This document shows positions 1-13,900 of a DNA stretch of 64,000 nt, in pieces; position 1 is the stretch's first letter; every line of letters starts with the position of its first letter. The DNA comes from Pterobdella sp. o SKG-2022. Taxonomy: Eukaryota; Annelida; Clitellata; Hirudinida; Piscicolidae. The notes under the pieces were generated by a model. It had not been told where the DNA came from. It searched no databases and was given only the letters and a program-made list of their open reading frames with translations. The stretch spans positions 24,120,118 through 24,184,117 of the forward strand of contig OZ038320.1 in the NCBI GenBank assembly GCA_964035795.1, given 5' to 3'. The translations under genes and the position numbers were made by a program.

Positions 1-926
1 CTACCATCTATATAATATACCTGCTTTCAACTTTTTTATTGGAGTGTATAGAAGTATCATATTTATAAGGAGCTTGGTCTATTTCAAAGATTAAAGTTAT
101 TGTTTCTTAAATAATTCATATATTTGATAGTAAAATTTTATCGATTCAATGTTATTTATTGTCATTGACCTTACCAGCTGTTTACTGTCAATCCTTGTTA
201 GCGAGACGTACAGCACTGAAAATTGGCATTTTCATTAATTTAGTATTATAATATTAGTACACTGGCTAAAGGTGGAATGGCTTGTAAAATGGGATCAAAT
301 GATTGATAAAATAATTTTTGTTTCGATTTATTTCTATAATTCAAACTTTCTGCTTTTATCATTTGTTATTTTTATTTCTTAAAAAACAGCTTCGCTAAGA
401 CGTTTTTTGTAGAGTCATTTTCGATTTTATTTCAGAAAAAGGCCACAAAAAATGTGCTTGAATAAAAGCAGTTAAAATCCTTGATAAGTATACCCTTACC
501 GCATCGCATCAGCAATAACTATCATGTTCAACTTTATCATTTATTTTCAAGTGTTTTTAAACCTGAATTTTCTATGGCTTCTAAACCACAGTAGGTTTGT
601 TTTGCAGGTGCTGTGTCTGTTGTTTTGTATTTATGTGTATTTGCAGCTTTTTTCATGGTATCATTTTTAATACAGATTATATTTTAATACATATATTCGT
701 AAGAATATGTTTTAATCCTTATATAAACTGTGTTATATATATAAATTTTTTTAATACGTATATATATAGTTTTATAACTTTGAAAAACTTTTGTTTGATT
801 TATTATGATCAAGTTGTACTGTTTAATGAAATTAACTTCAAAAGACATGTAAATTAAAATGCTCTTGTGATCAAAAACATTCCAATTAGGAAGGTCATGT
901 TATAATTAGTCTCCACCATACTTATT
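1..926. other. AT-rich non-coding DNA
   Basis: No gene is supported here. The only open frame of any length (near 600-857) is low in complexity, rich in Phe, Ile and Cys, and has no coding character. The sequence leads into a TATC microsatellite. Confidence 0.6.
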
Positions 927-1077
927 CTCTATCTATCCATCGATCTACCTATCTCTATCTTTCTATCTCTATCTATCTATTTCTATCTATCTATCTCTAT
1001 CTATCTGTTTCTATCTATCTATCTCTATCTATCTATTTCTATCTATCTATCTCTATCTATCTATCTCTATTTATCTC

Positions 1078-1126
<49 letters not shown>
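927..1126. repeat. (TATC)n microsatellite
   Basis: An imperfect tetranucleotide tract of TATC/CTAT units with single-base interruptions. The last roughly 48 bases (about 1079-1126) are a perfect CTAT run, the part most likely to vary in length between individuals. Confidence 0.95.
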
Positions 1127-2982
1127 GTTTTTCATTTCTTTTACTTCATAATGTTCTTCCTCTGTTTCTGCTTTCTTTCGTTTTATTAGTTAAATTCTTT
1201 CTAATTTTTTTTTCATGCAAAGTATACGTATCATTGGTAAATAAGTTAGTTCTTAAGTGCAAGCATGTTACACGAGCAAAAATTATATCTATCAATTTTT
1301 TAACAGATATTTGTTATCTTCATGCTGGCAAATAAAATTATTCTAGTATCACGTCAGCAGAAATCTTAAAAATAGTTTTATTAAGAAAAATACTTATAAA
1401 CTTTATAACCTTCATAGCAAAATAAAATCACCAGCTTTATATGAAATCGCTACTATATATTATGCTTTGTAATATTTCCTCTGTAAGAGTGGATAGTGAC
1501 GATAGCATAATTTTAACAGTAAGAGTAATAATGATTTGAAAACATTGTTTTTATTATTATTATTGTTGTTGTTATTATTGCTTTATGATAAAAGTGAAAG
1601 CTCTAAATAATAACGAGCTAATTCATTAATAGCACTATAAGAATGTGTAATGGTAGGTTTTAATTATGAGCATTCTCAAAATTTGTGTGGTAACTTAAGA
1701 TCAAACAATGGTGGCTTTTTTAAACTAATTGATAGATTTGAGTTGTTAGATAAAAAGAATGTTGCTAATATTTATAAGAAATTGTTTATCTCAAGGCAAA
1801 TAGTAATTCTATGGTAGAAATGTTTAATCATTAATAATACACATTTATTTCATGCAAAAACTATGAAGAAAACCACATTTACTTATCAGCTGAAATAATT
1901 GCAATATATGAAACAAGATTAATACATAATATTGGTGCTTATTATTTTTGTTGTTATTGTTTATATATAATATATTTTTTATTTTTTTTTCAATATTATA
2001 TTGTTATTGTTCTTTTTTTATAATTTTATCATTCCAAGACCATGTATGAATATAACAACAGCATAGCGTATTCCTAGGCCAATTAAGCTAACCTCACTTA
2101 TTATCATTACATAACCATTTTATAGTGTTAGTTCGTCCTGCTTTACGATCCTTTTTTATCTGCCACACCCCGCATAGTTGTATTGATGATGTTACAAATA
2201 CTATACATATATTTTCGCCACTTGATTATTTTTGAGTTCTATGAATTGGTTTCAATTTTTTAAATATTAAAGTTTAATTTTGGTATTGTTAGAAGTGGCG
2301 TTAGCTTTAGTTGTCTTTTTATCATATGCCTTATATGAAACTACATTAATGCAATAAAAATGATGATTAATTTTGTTATTTTAGTAGTTGTAGCATACTT
2401 ATGTGACAAGATATTTACTATTATTCATTACAGCACACTGCTTTTTTCCGCAGTACTTGGGCGCTGGTTGTGACTCACTACTTGCTCACACCCAAGACGC
2501 TTCTTGTTTCTGAATTTCCGCAAAATCTTTACTAAGCTTAAGATTTCTGTTTTTTGGATAGTTTCTGTAGACTAATTCATTTCAAAAGAAAGAAATACGT
2601 GATGTGAGTCTTTTTTTTGGCAGAATACCAAGTGCTCTTACTACAAGGGAATTATTTTACAATTTACATTCTATAGTTTCTCAATTTCTTGGCATATGTC
2701 TGTACTTTTCACACTTCACTTTTTTTTATCATTTTTAATACTTCTTTAGTGATAATATTATTATTTACATTTTTAGTAGCAGTATATAAACTATTTAATT
2801 CAATCAAGTTTCACGGAGTAGTTATGAAAGTGTTAAAAAATGCTAGTCTCTTTGTTTATTGATTTTCAAAATTTAACATTCATGATGCAAGCGGCACTAC
2901 ACTCGCAAATGTATTGGTAACCATCATAGATTTATTCAATTCAAGATCTATTTTTATAATTTTTATGGTCTGATGTTTTTAT
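1127..2982. other. AT-rich non-coding DNA
   Basis: I see no exon, RNA gene or recognisable repeat that I can support. Short, slightly GC-richer islands near 2050-2200 and 2440-2540 have only brief open frames and match no family I know. Confidence 0.5.
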
Positions 2983-3054
2983 TTATATTATTATTATTAT
3001 TAGTAGTAGTAGTAATGGTAGTAGTAGTAGTAGTAGTAATAGTAGTAGTAGTAA

Positions 3055-3101
<47 letters not shown>

Positions 3102-3105
3102 TAGT
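2983..3105. repeat. (TTA)n/(AGT)n microsatellite
   Basis: A trinucleotide tract that begins as ATT units and changes into AGT units with AAT, GGT and GGTGGT variants. The minus-strand open frame through it is a poly-Leu artefact. Confidence 0.95.
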
Positions 3106-3837
3106 GATCGTTATTATTAAGAAAATAATGTTTGAAGCTTGAAATTTTAATGTCGCACCGTTAATTAATGAATTGTTACTAATAATAAATACCATATAAT
3201 TAACTACTTAATAAGAATATTTTCAAAGCTACATTAGTATGTAGTTTACTGGGTAATAGAAACAATATAACTTGAAGTAGCATACATTTAAGTTTAATTA
3301 CACATTGCCTGGATAGTGGGTAACTAAACGACTATAAATCACGTCTTAATAACAATAATTCAATGATTGAATGAAAAATGTTGCTAGCATGAAGATTTTC
3401 ATTTAAACTCAATGTAGGGATATTTATAATGAAACAAAATTATATAAATAAATTTTAAGAATGTTTATGTATTATAAAAGCAATAATATTAATTAATGAA
3501 AACGTTATTGAAATCAACTTAGAAAATCAAACAGTCGAAAATCAATTTTTAATAAAATTTTGTAAAACAATTTCATCATCACTCTATTCATAAGTATGCG
3601 CCATTAAACGCTGTTCAACTCATTCCTAAGTGCTTATCAATGCTTCGTATGATTCCCATTCGATACGTTAAAGCTTCAAATAATAATTTTCTTTTAATAA
3701 TAATAATAATAACTTATTGAGATATCTGAGTATTGTATATTTGTCTATTTTGTTATCTATCATATTTTCTGAGTCTCTGCCCTAGTATCTTTTTACCTAA
3801 TTATCTATTTTTTTTATTTTTTCAATTTATCATTTTA

Positions 3838-3990
3838 CCGATCTATCTCGATATGTATTTTTTTATCTACCTATCTACTTTTATTATTATTTATCTTTCG
3901 ATCTATCTATTTGCCTATCTGTCTATCCATCTATCTATCTTTCTATCTATCCATCCATTCGTCCATCTATCTATCTATATTCTTTTCTAT
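3838..3990. repeat. (TCTA)n imperfect microsatellite
   Basis: Interrupted TCTA/ATCT tetranucleotides with CCAT and GTCT variants, the same repeat type as at 927-1126. The plus-strand open frame across it is a low-complexity artefact. Confidence 0.9.
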
Positions 3991-4104
3991 CCTTCACCCT
4001 ACATCTTTATTTAGTATTTTTAGTGATATAATTAGTCATGCTAAAAACCTTGAATCACAGAAATGTGTTGAACACATGTGACTGGATATTTATTATTATT
4101 TTTG

Positions 4105-4513
<409 letters not shown>

Positions 4514-5460
4514 ATTAAGTAACTCATTACTTTCATTTCATTATTATCTCAATTTTTCGTCTTTTTTTATATTGTTCTTATCCAAGCTGATTGTTTAGTC
4601 ATTTTGAGTTTTTTTTTGTGTCATGAAAGTATTTTGCCTAAACCAGTCATTGGTTCTTTAAAATTTATCTGCTTAAGAAATTGAGGATATATATAAACTA
4701 ATATAGTATTAATAATTATTATTGTGATTATTCCCATTATTATAATATTTATATTATTATTATTACTATTATTGTTTAAGCATAAAAATACTCAGTATAC
4801 AAGGATTAAGGTCTGGCTGAAATTCAAAATTTTTCCATAATAATATATGCGATATTTTTTAAAATTCAGAATATTTTATGCTGCTGTAGTTATTATAATC
4901 AACGTGCATTTTGGACTTTATACTTTTCAAAGGTATAATGTGAGGCATGTTTTAGAAATATTTTTTCCGATAAATCTCTTTATAAACAGTCATCGATTGG
5001 TAATGCTGATGAGGCTTTGATAAAACTTCAAATCTTTTATTCATTACTCTTAGCTTTTTTTCCATTTCAATAATAAGTTTTCTAAAGATCGATGCCATTA
5101 TCATAAAATGATTTTTTATATTGCTATTTTTTTTTCGTTGTTTTTATTGTTTTTTGTAATATCAACAGCAAAGATTATGTGAGTTTTTCATCGTTCTTCA
5201 ATTTTATTTCAGTTTTATTAATGTTTTTATTTCTTATTCTTATTATTCTTATTCTTATTTTTGTTGTTGTTTTCATCACTATTATATTAGAAGTAGTAGG
5301 AGTAATCAGTAGTTTTTAACTTTATTCTCAACTTTTTGAAATTTTTGTTCATCATCTTATTGATTCTTATGTTTCAATAACGTTTTGCTACTGTTTTTTA
5401 TTCATATAATAAGCTTTCTTTGCTCCAGACCTAGTAAGGTTTATTAAAGTAACTCATAAT
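4514..5460. other. AT-rich non-coding DNA
   Basis: Only short homopolymer and trinucleotide runs are visible. No gene is supported. Confidence 0.5.
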
Positions 5461-5614
5461 ATGAATATAATTTCAGAACACTGGTTAGTTTATTAAGATA
5501 CGAAGCTTTTCGTTAACAAAGTAACATTTTCAAATCATACTTGAAAATTTTACTTTTTTAACGAAAAGTTTCGTATTATGATCAACTAAACCAACTTTCT
5601 GAAATTATATTCAT
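5461..5614. repeat. palindromic, MITE-like element
   Basis: The two ends are 17-base perfect inverted repeats: 5461-5477 (ATGAATATAATTTCAGA) is the reverse complement of 5598-5614. Similarity continues inward for almost the whole arm, through a CGAAGCTTTTCG-type core at about 5500-5512 and its partner CGAAAAGTTTCG at about 5562-5573, to a loop near 5536. The transcript would fold into one long hairpin. The same core recurs at 20.5, 38.5, 47.5, 58.0 and 63.6 kb, which suggests a dispersed non-autonomous family. I could not identify a target-site duplication. Confidence 0.75.
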
Positions 5615-7568
5615 TTTATTGTTGTCTTTTGAAAAATCATTGACTCATAATAATCATAATAAAATTACTAATATTAAAAAAAATATTCATATCAATACAA
5701 ATAACAATACAGGAAACAAAAATAATAGGCATAATAAAAAGAATGCTAATAATATCATCAAAACTAAAAATACAATCATTTATATACAGACACATATATA
5801 TATTTAATTGTTATTATTGGTGCATGCATTTTATTCTTTTCACCATTTTTTATATTGATCATTCCTTCCATGTATTTATAATAAAACGATTCAAGCAATT
5901 GGCAATAATAACAATAGCAATATTATATATCCCTCGTGATATAAATTGTTTTAATGAATTATTAATAAGAATAATGCATTTTTAAAAATAAAAATAAGTT
6001 TTTTTCTATAATAATAAGAAAAATAAAACTGAGTTAAATGAATATAAGATATCACTTATTGCGGCATTAAAGAAGAATTGAATGGTACAAGATTAACTGT
6101 TTTCTGGCCTCTTTTGTCTTATGTCTTATAATATAAATAATAAGGTTAATAAAAATAAGAATAATAACTTCATTTTACTGGGAAAAATAAGAGGGATGAA
6201 TAACGAATTCATGTTGGTGGTAATGATAATGATGATGATTTGTGCTCAGACCTATAATCTATAATAATAAAAATTAGAAAATAGTTTTTAATACTTATTA
6301 CTAAGAAATAATACTATAATAATAAAAATAACAATAATAGTAAGAATAATACTACTGGTAATAAAAATGTCAATAGCCTGGTGATGGTGCTTGCATATAT
6401 AAAAGTATCTAGTATTTTGCAAAAATTATATTTCTTTTTTTCATCTTATATTCTTTTTTTATTATGATCTTCACTTTATCATTGTTGCTGAGTATATTCT
6501 TACGGCATTAATTGCATTGAACGTGAATCATCTTTCATCATTGGAAGCATACATCTTTTGATCATGCAAGACCATCTTCAATTACCATCTCTAATCATCT
6601 TTGTCCTTCATCTTCGTCATTGTTATCTATGGTAATCAGTGTTTGTTAATGCTAATACTTAACGTTTGGTGTCTTAATATGATATAGTGGCATTAAATTC
6701 ATGGAATTTATGGTCAGTTAGATCCAGATAATTTTGCAGTTGAGTCGCTTGGCTGTATAATATCCACAATCATTAAACTAACTTAAATGGGGAATTATCA
6801 TAATGTCAACAAGTATTTATACCCTATATTGTAGAAACTCCACTAGATGGTGCCACTGTAATCATGCGGGTTTCATTAAAACATTCTATGATGCTCTTGG
6901 TAATGATGGTCCTGGTGCTTGTATGCATTGTGGATTAGTATGTCTTTTGTATAATTCAATATATCTTTTATATCTTATGATAGTTTTACACAATACATAT
7001 ATTTTGCATAAAAAATAATGATTTCCAGTTTTCTCTATTATGTTTTCATAAACTTATAAAAAGTAGTTAGATAAGGGATTTAAGGTATGCAACAGAACAT
7101 GTGATCATAAATATAACTATTCTCGTTTGAGCCTTACATTATTTTATATAGTCTATTAATTCATAGTATATAATATTGTGTCAAATTGTTAATGTATTGG
7201 CGTGGTAAAACAGTGAGCTTTATCCAATGTGTTTTAATTGTATTTCTTCATTGCTTTCCTGTGCGGGAGCTTTTGATACAATTTCTATATATCACTGCTA
7301 TTATTATGATGCTTTTATTATTGTTATTGTTGTTATTTTGGTTGCTTAATATTTTATTTTTTTATAGGTATTTACATAATGTAACTCTCATAATCATTGT
7401 TAAATATGGCTTGTTCAGTATCAGCATCACTGACCTTATTGCATTTTCAATTATCATCACAATCTTTAACATTATCAAGTTTCATATACAATTATTTGAC
7501 TAAGCCAATTTATTTTGAAACTTATTGATATTTATGATTGTTATCATTGCCTTTACTTCTGACACGCA
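5615..7568. other. AT-rich stretch upstream of the MXD-like exon
   Basis: It may be an intron of the gene whose exon lies at 7569-7755, since no basic helix-loop-helix exon is visible elsewhere in the window. A short open segment near 6839-6935 is bounded by a possible acceptor and donor, but it matches no family I recognise. Confidence 0.4.
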
Positions 7569-7755
7569 GGAGCTCAACGAGCAAGAGCAGCGACAGGCTT
7601 GTATGATATCGAAACTTCAGCGTGAAGAGTGTGAGTTGCGCAAGAGGTGCAAGTGGCTGTTGCATCGAGGCAAGAGGGGCCACTCAGTTTCGAGTGAGTC
7701 GAGTAGTTGTTCCGCCAGCTCCTTTTCATCGCATGGCTCCAACAGTCCTTGTTAG
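7569..7755 (+). CDS. exon of a MXD/MNT-like bHLH-zipper factor (zipper and C-terminus)
   Basis: A pyrimidine-rich stretch ending in CAG at 7566-7568 is followed by an open frame of 61 codons ending in TAG. It starts ELNEQEQRQ, continues ISKLQREECELRKRCKWLL, then turns Ser-rich (SVSSESSSCSAS) and ends NSPC. This order is what the last part of MXD1/MXI1 proteins shows: a LEE..(D/E)R zipper, a QREQ..L..RLE heptad region, then an SSxRSDSD-type serine stretch. MXD proteins pair with MAX and repress E-box (CACGTG) genes. That family assignment is by recall and the exon is short. The bHLH exons would lie to the left, in large introns or outside the window. A GTTAGT donor overlaps the stop codon, so splicing onward cannot be excluded. 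Confidence 0.5.
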
Positions 7756-10700
7756 TTGGTGGTTTTTGGTAGGTAGTTTTATAATATTATATGCGTTTAA
7801 TGATAATTATTGAGAGCGGTATGCTTGCATTCAAGTTAGTTATTTTACTGGCATTGTTGAGTTTGTTGGTTTATGTCAGTGTTAATGATTTATAGATATT
7901 CGTGTTGTGTTATTTTTAATGCTAGTTATGTTGCGAGTTTGATTTGTTTTGTCATGAATGCTTAAGTTGTTTTGAGGTTGTTGAACTGCTTTGATAATAG
8001 AGTTATATGAGGTGATGTTTTGTGCATGAACCAGTTGCACCGGCTCAATGACAAGTTAGCATGCATTTCATTAAATAACCAACGTTTTTAACTGCAAGAC
8101 TATTAAATATAGCTACCTCATAAAATACTCTCGGAATTTACACTTTAGTAATCAATTTTATTACACAATCTATTCAGATTTTTATGTTAATACTATATAT
8201 CATCTTTCAATAAAATTTAATTTTGCTAATATCACTTTAAACACACCATTAATAGCGACCAATACCCTGGTTATCGTTAATTATCCATATTTTTTATGTC
8301 TATGCAGTTTTAAATAAACACGTGATGGTAATAAACATTTCATCTCTGTTGATTCTGACCTTGCCATTTTATTATAGTTTGTAATAGGTATCTTGTTAGA
8401 TGATGGGTGCGTATGTCTATTTTTGTATGTATGTTTGTGTGGTTGTATGCTTGTGTGGTTGTGTCTGCCCCTGAATTAATTTAATTAGCTTGCACTCTTC
8501 AACTCAACATCAAATGACTTTTTTGATTCTTTAATTAATTTTTAGTTTATTTTATTTGTATTATTTTTAAACTATTTTTTATTTTTATTATCTTTTCAAA
8601 GTATTTTTTTATTACATTTTTTTGCAAAATATTATTTTTTCAAATTCTCATTATTCCATTTTTATTATTATCAAATAATTGATGGATGGCACTAAATGTG
8701 GCTCACATCATGTTGTCTATGGTTTCAACTAATTGCAGATGATAACTGGTGTTTCAACCTCACTTTGCTTTATTATTATTTTTTTATTATTAAAATTTTA
8801 TTATTTTTATTATTTTATTATTATTATTATTAATATTATTATTATTATTTCACTATTATCATCATCATCATTACTACTATTCCATTATTCTTACTATTAT
8901 CAAGTATGAAGGATCTCCGATGATGAGAAATTCCGATCCTTACAAGAGGCTATAATTTTCGATACATGCATGCTCACTATATGAATAAATAATTCAGATG
9001 ATACTATGCAATGTAACTGAGTTATAAAGCTTGATGTAAATAAGTAATGTTGAGTATATTATGCTTTTTGACTAAGTTATACTGCCTTCTAGCCCTCAGT
9101 TATGTGTCACTAATTCGTGCGTAAAACAATAATAATGTTTACTAACGGAAACATTGATTTTACATTTAATTTTATCTAAATTATTAGTACTACAAATAAT
9201 AGTATAAAATAGTATGAATAATAATACCCATAATCAACATTTTAAATTCCCTTTCCCTCATTAACTTCTGTTCGTATTATTTTGTATTGTTCAACTTTTA
9301 TATATTTTATTAATGTATTTGTTGTTAACATAGTTTACAAAACTATAGTAAACTTGATCTTTACATAATTTATTATTACTGCGTGAGTAATAGCCACAAT
9401 GGTTCTAACTGCACTCAGGCATTTGCGCTGGAATCGATTGCTAAAATACCCATAAATAGAAGAACTTTGGCATGACCACTGATTAGCATAGGTATAAATT
9501 TTTCTACATTGTTTCAAACGTTTTGAATTTTCTTAAAACCTCAATACGAATCAATAGAAAATGACACTTTTAATTGATCTTTTTAAACTCACATAATTAT
9601 ATACCGCCGTTAAACTAAACGATTTTTGTTTATCCTAAAGTTCTGTAGCAAGTTCAATCTCATTTATTAAGTGCTAAAACAAAGTTTGTCTGTTTGATGA
9701 ATAAATTGATCTGAAGTTATAGTATCAACGCATTACTGAATGTATTAAAGCTCCATTTTTGGGCGTCTAATCTACCTCATATGTTGTTAAAATTTATAAT
9801 TAAACTTTACTAGATCTTTAATAGTTATACTAATAATCTTCATCATCACTTCCATCACCATCATTACCATATTAATATTTGTACTGTTATAATGTACACT
9901 CAATAATGTAGCTCAAACAATACAAAACCCTAGCGCATTAATAATTCGACACCGAGTCATGATTTTTGAGATCGAAATAGCTTAGGCCTAAAGTCAATCC
10001 TTGTGTTTTAACCAATACTTAACCATAATAGCTATAACAGCTTGTTTTCACTATTATTAATATCCTTATTATTTTTTTTATTATTTAATTCTAACGATTA
10101 TTTTTTACCTTTTTTAAATTAATAATAAGAATATTATCATTGTTGTTATATTTATTAATGTTGCAAGGTCGATATCAGACAACCCTTCATAGACACATCC
10201 CTTATTAACTAATGACATCAATGACACCTAGAGTTATCCACTTGAAGTTATTACGAAAGCATAACGAGTTCTCTGCGTTTGTTTTTAAATTAGGTTTCAT
10301 TTTGATATAGTTTGAAGGGTTGTTGGTCAAATGCTTGAATGAGAATGTGGTTTAATAATAAGGGCGTAAATTTATATGGTGCTTAGGTAAGCATTTAACT
10401 AGCAAGATAAAAATATATATAGAAAATGTAATGTAATCACTGAAGATAATAATAAGAACAACAGGTATTGATCAAGTGTTACAATTAGAACTAATCTCAT
10501 ACACATGATGTTTCAACTGTTGTTTTAAAATTTTATTTGAAAAAAAAGTCGGTGCTTCTATATAAAAACCAATCGATGATAGTAATATACAGAGCAAAAA
10601 ACGTGTAAGCACTAATTTTGATATCAGTTATTTCATAAGATTGGATTGCTAATAACAAATACATAATTTGTAACCAGGATACTGAAGCATATATTAGTGG

Positions 10701-10759
10701 AGTTTATTGAATAATACTAGTTGAATTTAAAATAATTCTATGCAGTGAAGTAATGTTTT
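7756..10759. other. AT-rich non-coding DNA with ATT runs
   Basis: Possible 3' UTR of the MXD-like gene directly after 7755, then intergenic DNA. ATT/TTA runs lie near 8770-8850. No further exon is supported. Confidence 0.5.
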
Positions 10760-10936
10760 GTAATGTAATGCGGTATTTATAAAGCGCTTTTCCTTATAGA
10801 TCAAAGCGCTTGCTAAAAATTTAATGTGGCGAAAACACACTGTGGAACAGGTGCTAATTGTTGGCCCACGCGGGATCGAACCCGGTAACTTTAGATAATT
10901 AGTCTAATGCTTAACCATTGAGCTATAGGGGCCGAC
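10760..10936 (-). mobile_element. tRNA-Ile-derived SINE, copy 1
   Basis: Read on the minus strand, a tRNA-like head begins GTCGGCCCCTATAGCTC. A D-arm and A-box-like segment follows, then a perfect 5-bp anticodon stem (TTAGA/TCTAA) around the loop CTAATTA (anticodon AAT, Ile), and a B box GGTTCGATCCC. An unrelated body of about 75 bases follows, with a tail containing AAGCGCTTTATAAATACCGC. It is flanked by an 11-base duplication with one mismatch, AAGTAATGTTT (10748-10758) and AAGTGATGTTT (10937-10947), as expected for LINE-driven insertion. A near-identical copy is at 39977-40149. Confidence 0.9.
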
Positions 10937-10947
10937 AAGTGATGTTT

Positions 10948-13900
10948 AATTTTCAATAATAGGGTAATTGGACCAAATTTAATGCAACTATAACTAATTA
11001 TAAAATAGCGAATAAAAATCCAAGAGTATGAAACTGAAGTCTGTTCGAAATTAAGAAATGGCATTTGGAAAGCTATTAGTTTATTGTATAAATGCGTTAT
11101 TCAGACTTGAACAAAAAATAATGAAGTAAAACAATATGTATGATGCTATAAAATGAACTAAAACTATAACGTGTCAAAGAAACTTTTTTCGATAAATTCA
11201 AATAGATAATTTCCTTGATAAAATTCTTTTCATCTTTATTTTCAATGCTTTTTTCTCCATAGCATATCATCTTTTATCATCATCAGTAGAACATGAAGTA
11301 CTTATTAATTTTTTCTATATGTTAACTTTATGGGTCTAGTTGTATTCTTTTTTATTGCATCATTATCAAAATTATCTGTTTTTATCACAAAAAAGGAGAT
11401 ATTTGTTATGTGTTTTTTATCATCGCAAGTAAGAAGGAACAGACATACTTTATGAAAGGCCTATCTCCATTGACAACAATTTATACTTTCGAATCTAAAC
11501 TAATCAACTTAAAAGAAAATACTATTGTAAAATTGCTTTAAATTTTTTTATAAAAATCTACTATTTATAACTTAGTAAGTTTTAAAGTAAAATAATCAAT
11601 AACCCAAACCGCCACTGAAACCTATTAAGATCTCTGAACTTTCACAATTCCTCGAATGATGGTTGCATATTTTTTTAAAAACCTTGCTTAGAACTACTTT
11701 ATTAGTGTAAATTCAAAAAGAGGTTTTGTAAAAAGGAATTAAAGCGTTCAAAGTGTACAGAGATAAAATAGAGATGGTGTTGAACGTTCTCAAAGTCGCG
11801 AACTATTCATTTATCACGAGATTGGATGTTAGTCAATTCAACGACTGTCTTGGTTTCTTGCTGCGTCATGTATCTTATTCCTATGAAGCATATTCACTTC
11901 TGTTGTGCTACCTTGGTGATGTGTTGTAGAAGTTGCAGGTCATGATTTGACAGTATATAACTATGCAGTATATAACTATGATGATTTTTCATTGATGTGT
12001 TCAATCTATATAACTACAGTTGAATAGGTGTTTAGTTTTTTATGGTAAGTTCAATTACCTTATTATAGTTCTGAAAAAGCATGTGTAAGAGTCAAGATCT
12101 TTAACCAACAACACAATCCCCCTACATCTAAAGGAATTTTCAAGATTTATAGCCGTTACTAGCATTTTTTGTTGCTTTTTTAGTTTTTTTCATACATTCC
12201 TTCATCTTTTTATTCACATTCTAATTGTTTCAATATTTCACATCATCTGTGTAATTACATTTACTCCATGAGTCATCGTCGTTACAATTACTCATATTAT
12301 TTTCCTGAACCCATCATTTTACTTATAATTAAATTATGGTCATTACTGTGTAGTTTTTTCGTTTTCTATAATCAAAATAGATATACTTTTTATTTTTATT
12401 GTTGAAATTTCTTTTCTTATTCATAGCGCTATTTTATTGTTTTTTTTATCACTATTATTTTTACTACTATTATTGCTGATATTATTATTCACTTCATTTT
12501 GTTAATATTAATATTATTCTTATTATCTTTCTTTTAAGCATTGCTTATAAAATCAGAAGTATTACTAATATTATTTTTCTTTTTATTATTATTCTTTTTA
12601 TTGTTAGATCACACCTAGATACTATTTTTATTCAGCTTGATATTTCAAACAGCTATTGTCATTCATACTAATTGTAATATGATGTGATTCATCGCTATTC
12701 TGTTATATCTCTTTATTTTTTCCTTCTTTCATCATTAATAAATTACTAATTATTATTAACTTTCACTATATTTATAGTTTCTGATTTTTTTCAAAATTCC
12801 CCATTTCCATATGCCATGATGATCTCCAAAGAAATACTCATTACCAATAGAACATGTTTTCTTCTACTCACCACTTCAGCCCCTAATAATAAATCACTCG
12901 AATCCTCATCCATCATAACTACTTCCTTGCGTTGTTTTATTTTCAATTATTCTTTCATTTCATGTTTGCATTAGATTCAACGGTAATTAATGGTTAATAA
13001 CTCTCAAGACTTTTATCAGATGAGTTTTAATGATTTTGAGTCAGTGTCGTTTTTGTGGGTCCACTTTATATTATATGATTTTTTCGAAAAATGCGGATTT
13101 AATTTTAATTTTATATAAATAGAATTTTTTGTTGAAACCATTGATTTATTGTACATGTGCAAACATTCGCAGTTATGACACCTACGTATGGTGTGATTCT
13201 ATTGTGTTTTATATTGATTAGTAAAGGGTGTTTTATTTTGGATTCAAAATTGATTTTACATCAAGTCCGAACTCATATTCAAGACACATTTATCTCGTAC
13301 AACAATCACATTCTGCTCATGAACCAATTCTTTTGGTTACTCTCACCACCGAGGGTTAACCCACAGTAAAGCGCTCAACTAGACTAATGGAACTGCTGTA
13401 ATTGTTCTACAGAAGAAGCTAGTGTGTAGTATCCTTTGTCTCTGATGCTTTCTTGTGTGTGGCTGTGAACCTAAGCCATTACTCTTTGCGTGTCACCATT
13501 CTCTCAATCGATGCTTTGTAACACTCATATCATACTTGTACCTTCAAGCGGCAAAACTCTCATTGTTATTATGTTTCACGATTATCAACAACGCCGTTAT
13601 ATTTTTTAAACTTTTTTAGAAATAATATTAACTCTTCTATCAATTCTTTTGTTTTATTTTTCTGTTATTAATGAAATTAATCATATTAATTATTATTAAA
13701 AATGGATGGCACACATGTAGACGTGATTGGCTGATGTAGATGATGTTCAACTTGGGATGCTTGCCAGGCCTGCTTGTTATCTTTTAATGTGACAAGCTGT
13801 GTTTTTTCTTTTTCACTTATTTTTAATTCCATTATTGTTATTGTTATTTTTATCATTATTATTGGTATTATTAATTTTATTATTATTGTTATTATTATCA

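Noticed and set aside
597..857. 86-residue plus-strand open frame
   Set aside because: Low-complexity Phe/Ile/Cys-rich translation of AT-rich DNA, with no splice context or family resemblance.
6839..6935. Possible Cys-rich exon (contains GPGACMHCGL) between an acceptor and a GTATGT donor
   Set aside because: Splice sites are plausible, but I recognise no family and another frame is equally open, so it is too weak to list as coding.
10860..10936. A functional tRNA-Ile gene
   Set aside because: The A and B boxes and anticodon stem are present, but acceptor and D-arm pairing and spacing are off and it is fused to a SINE body that recurs at 39.98 kb.
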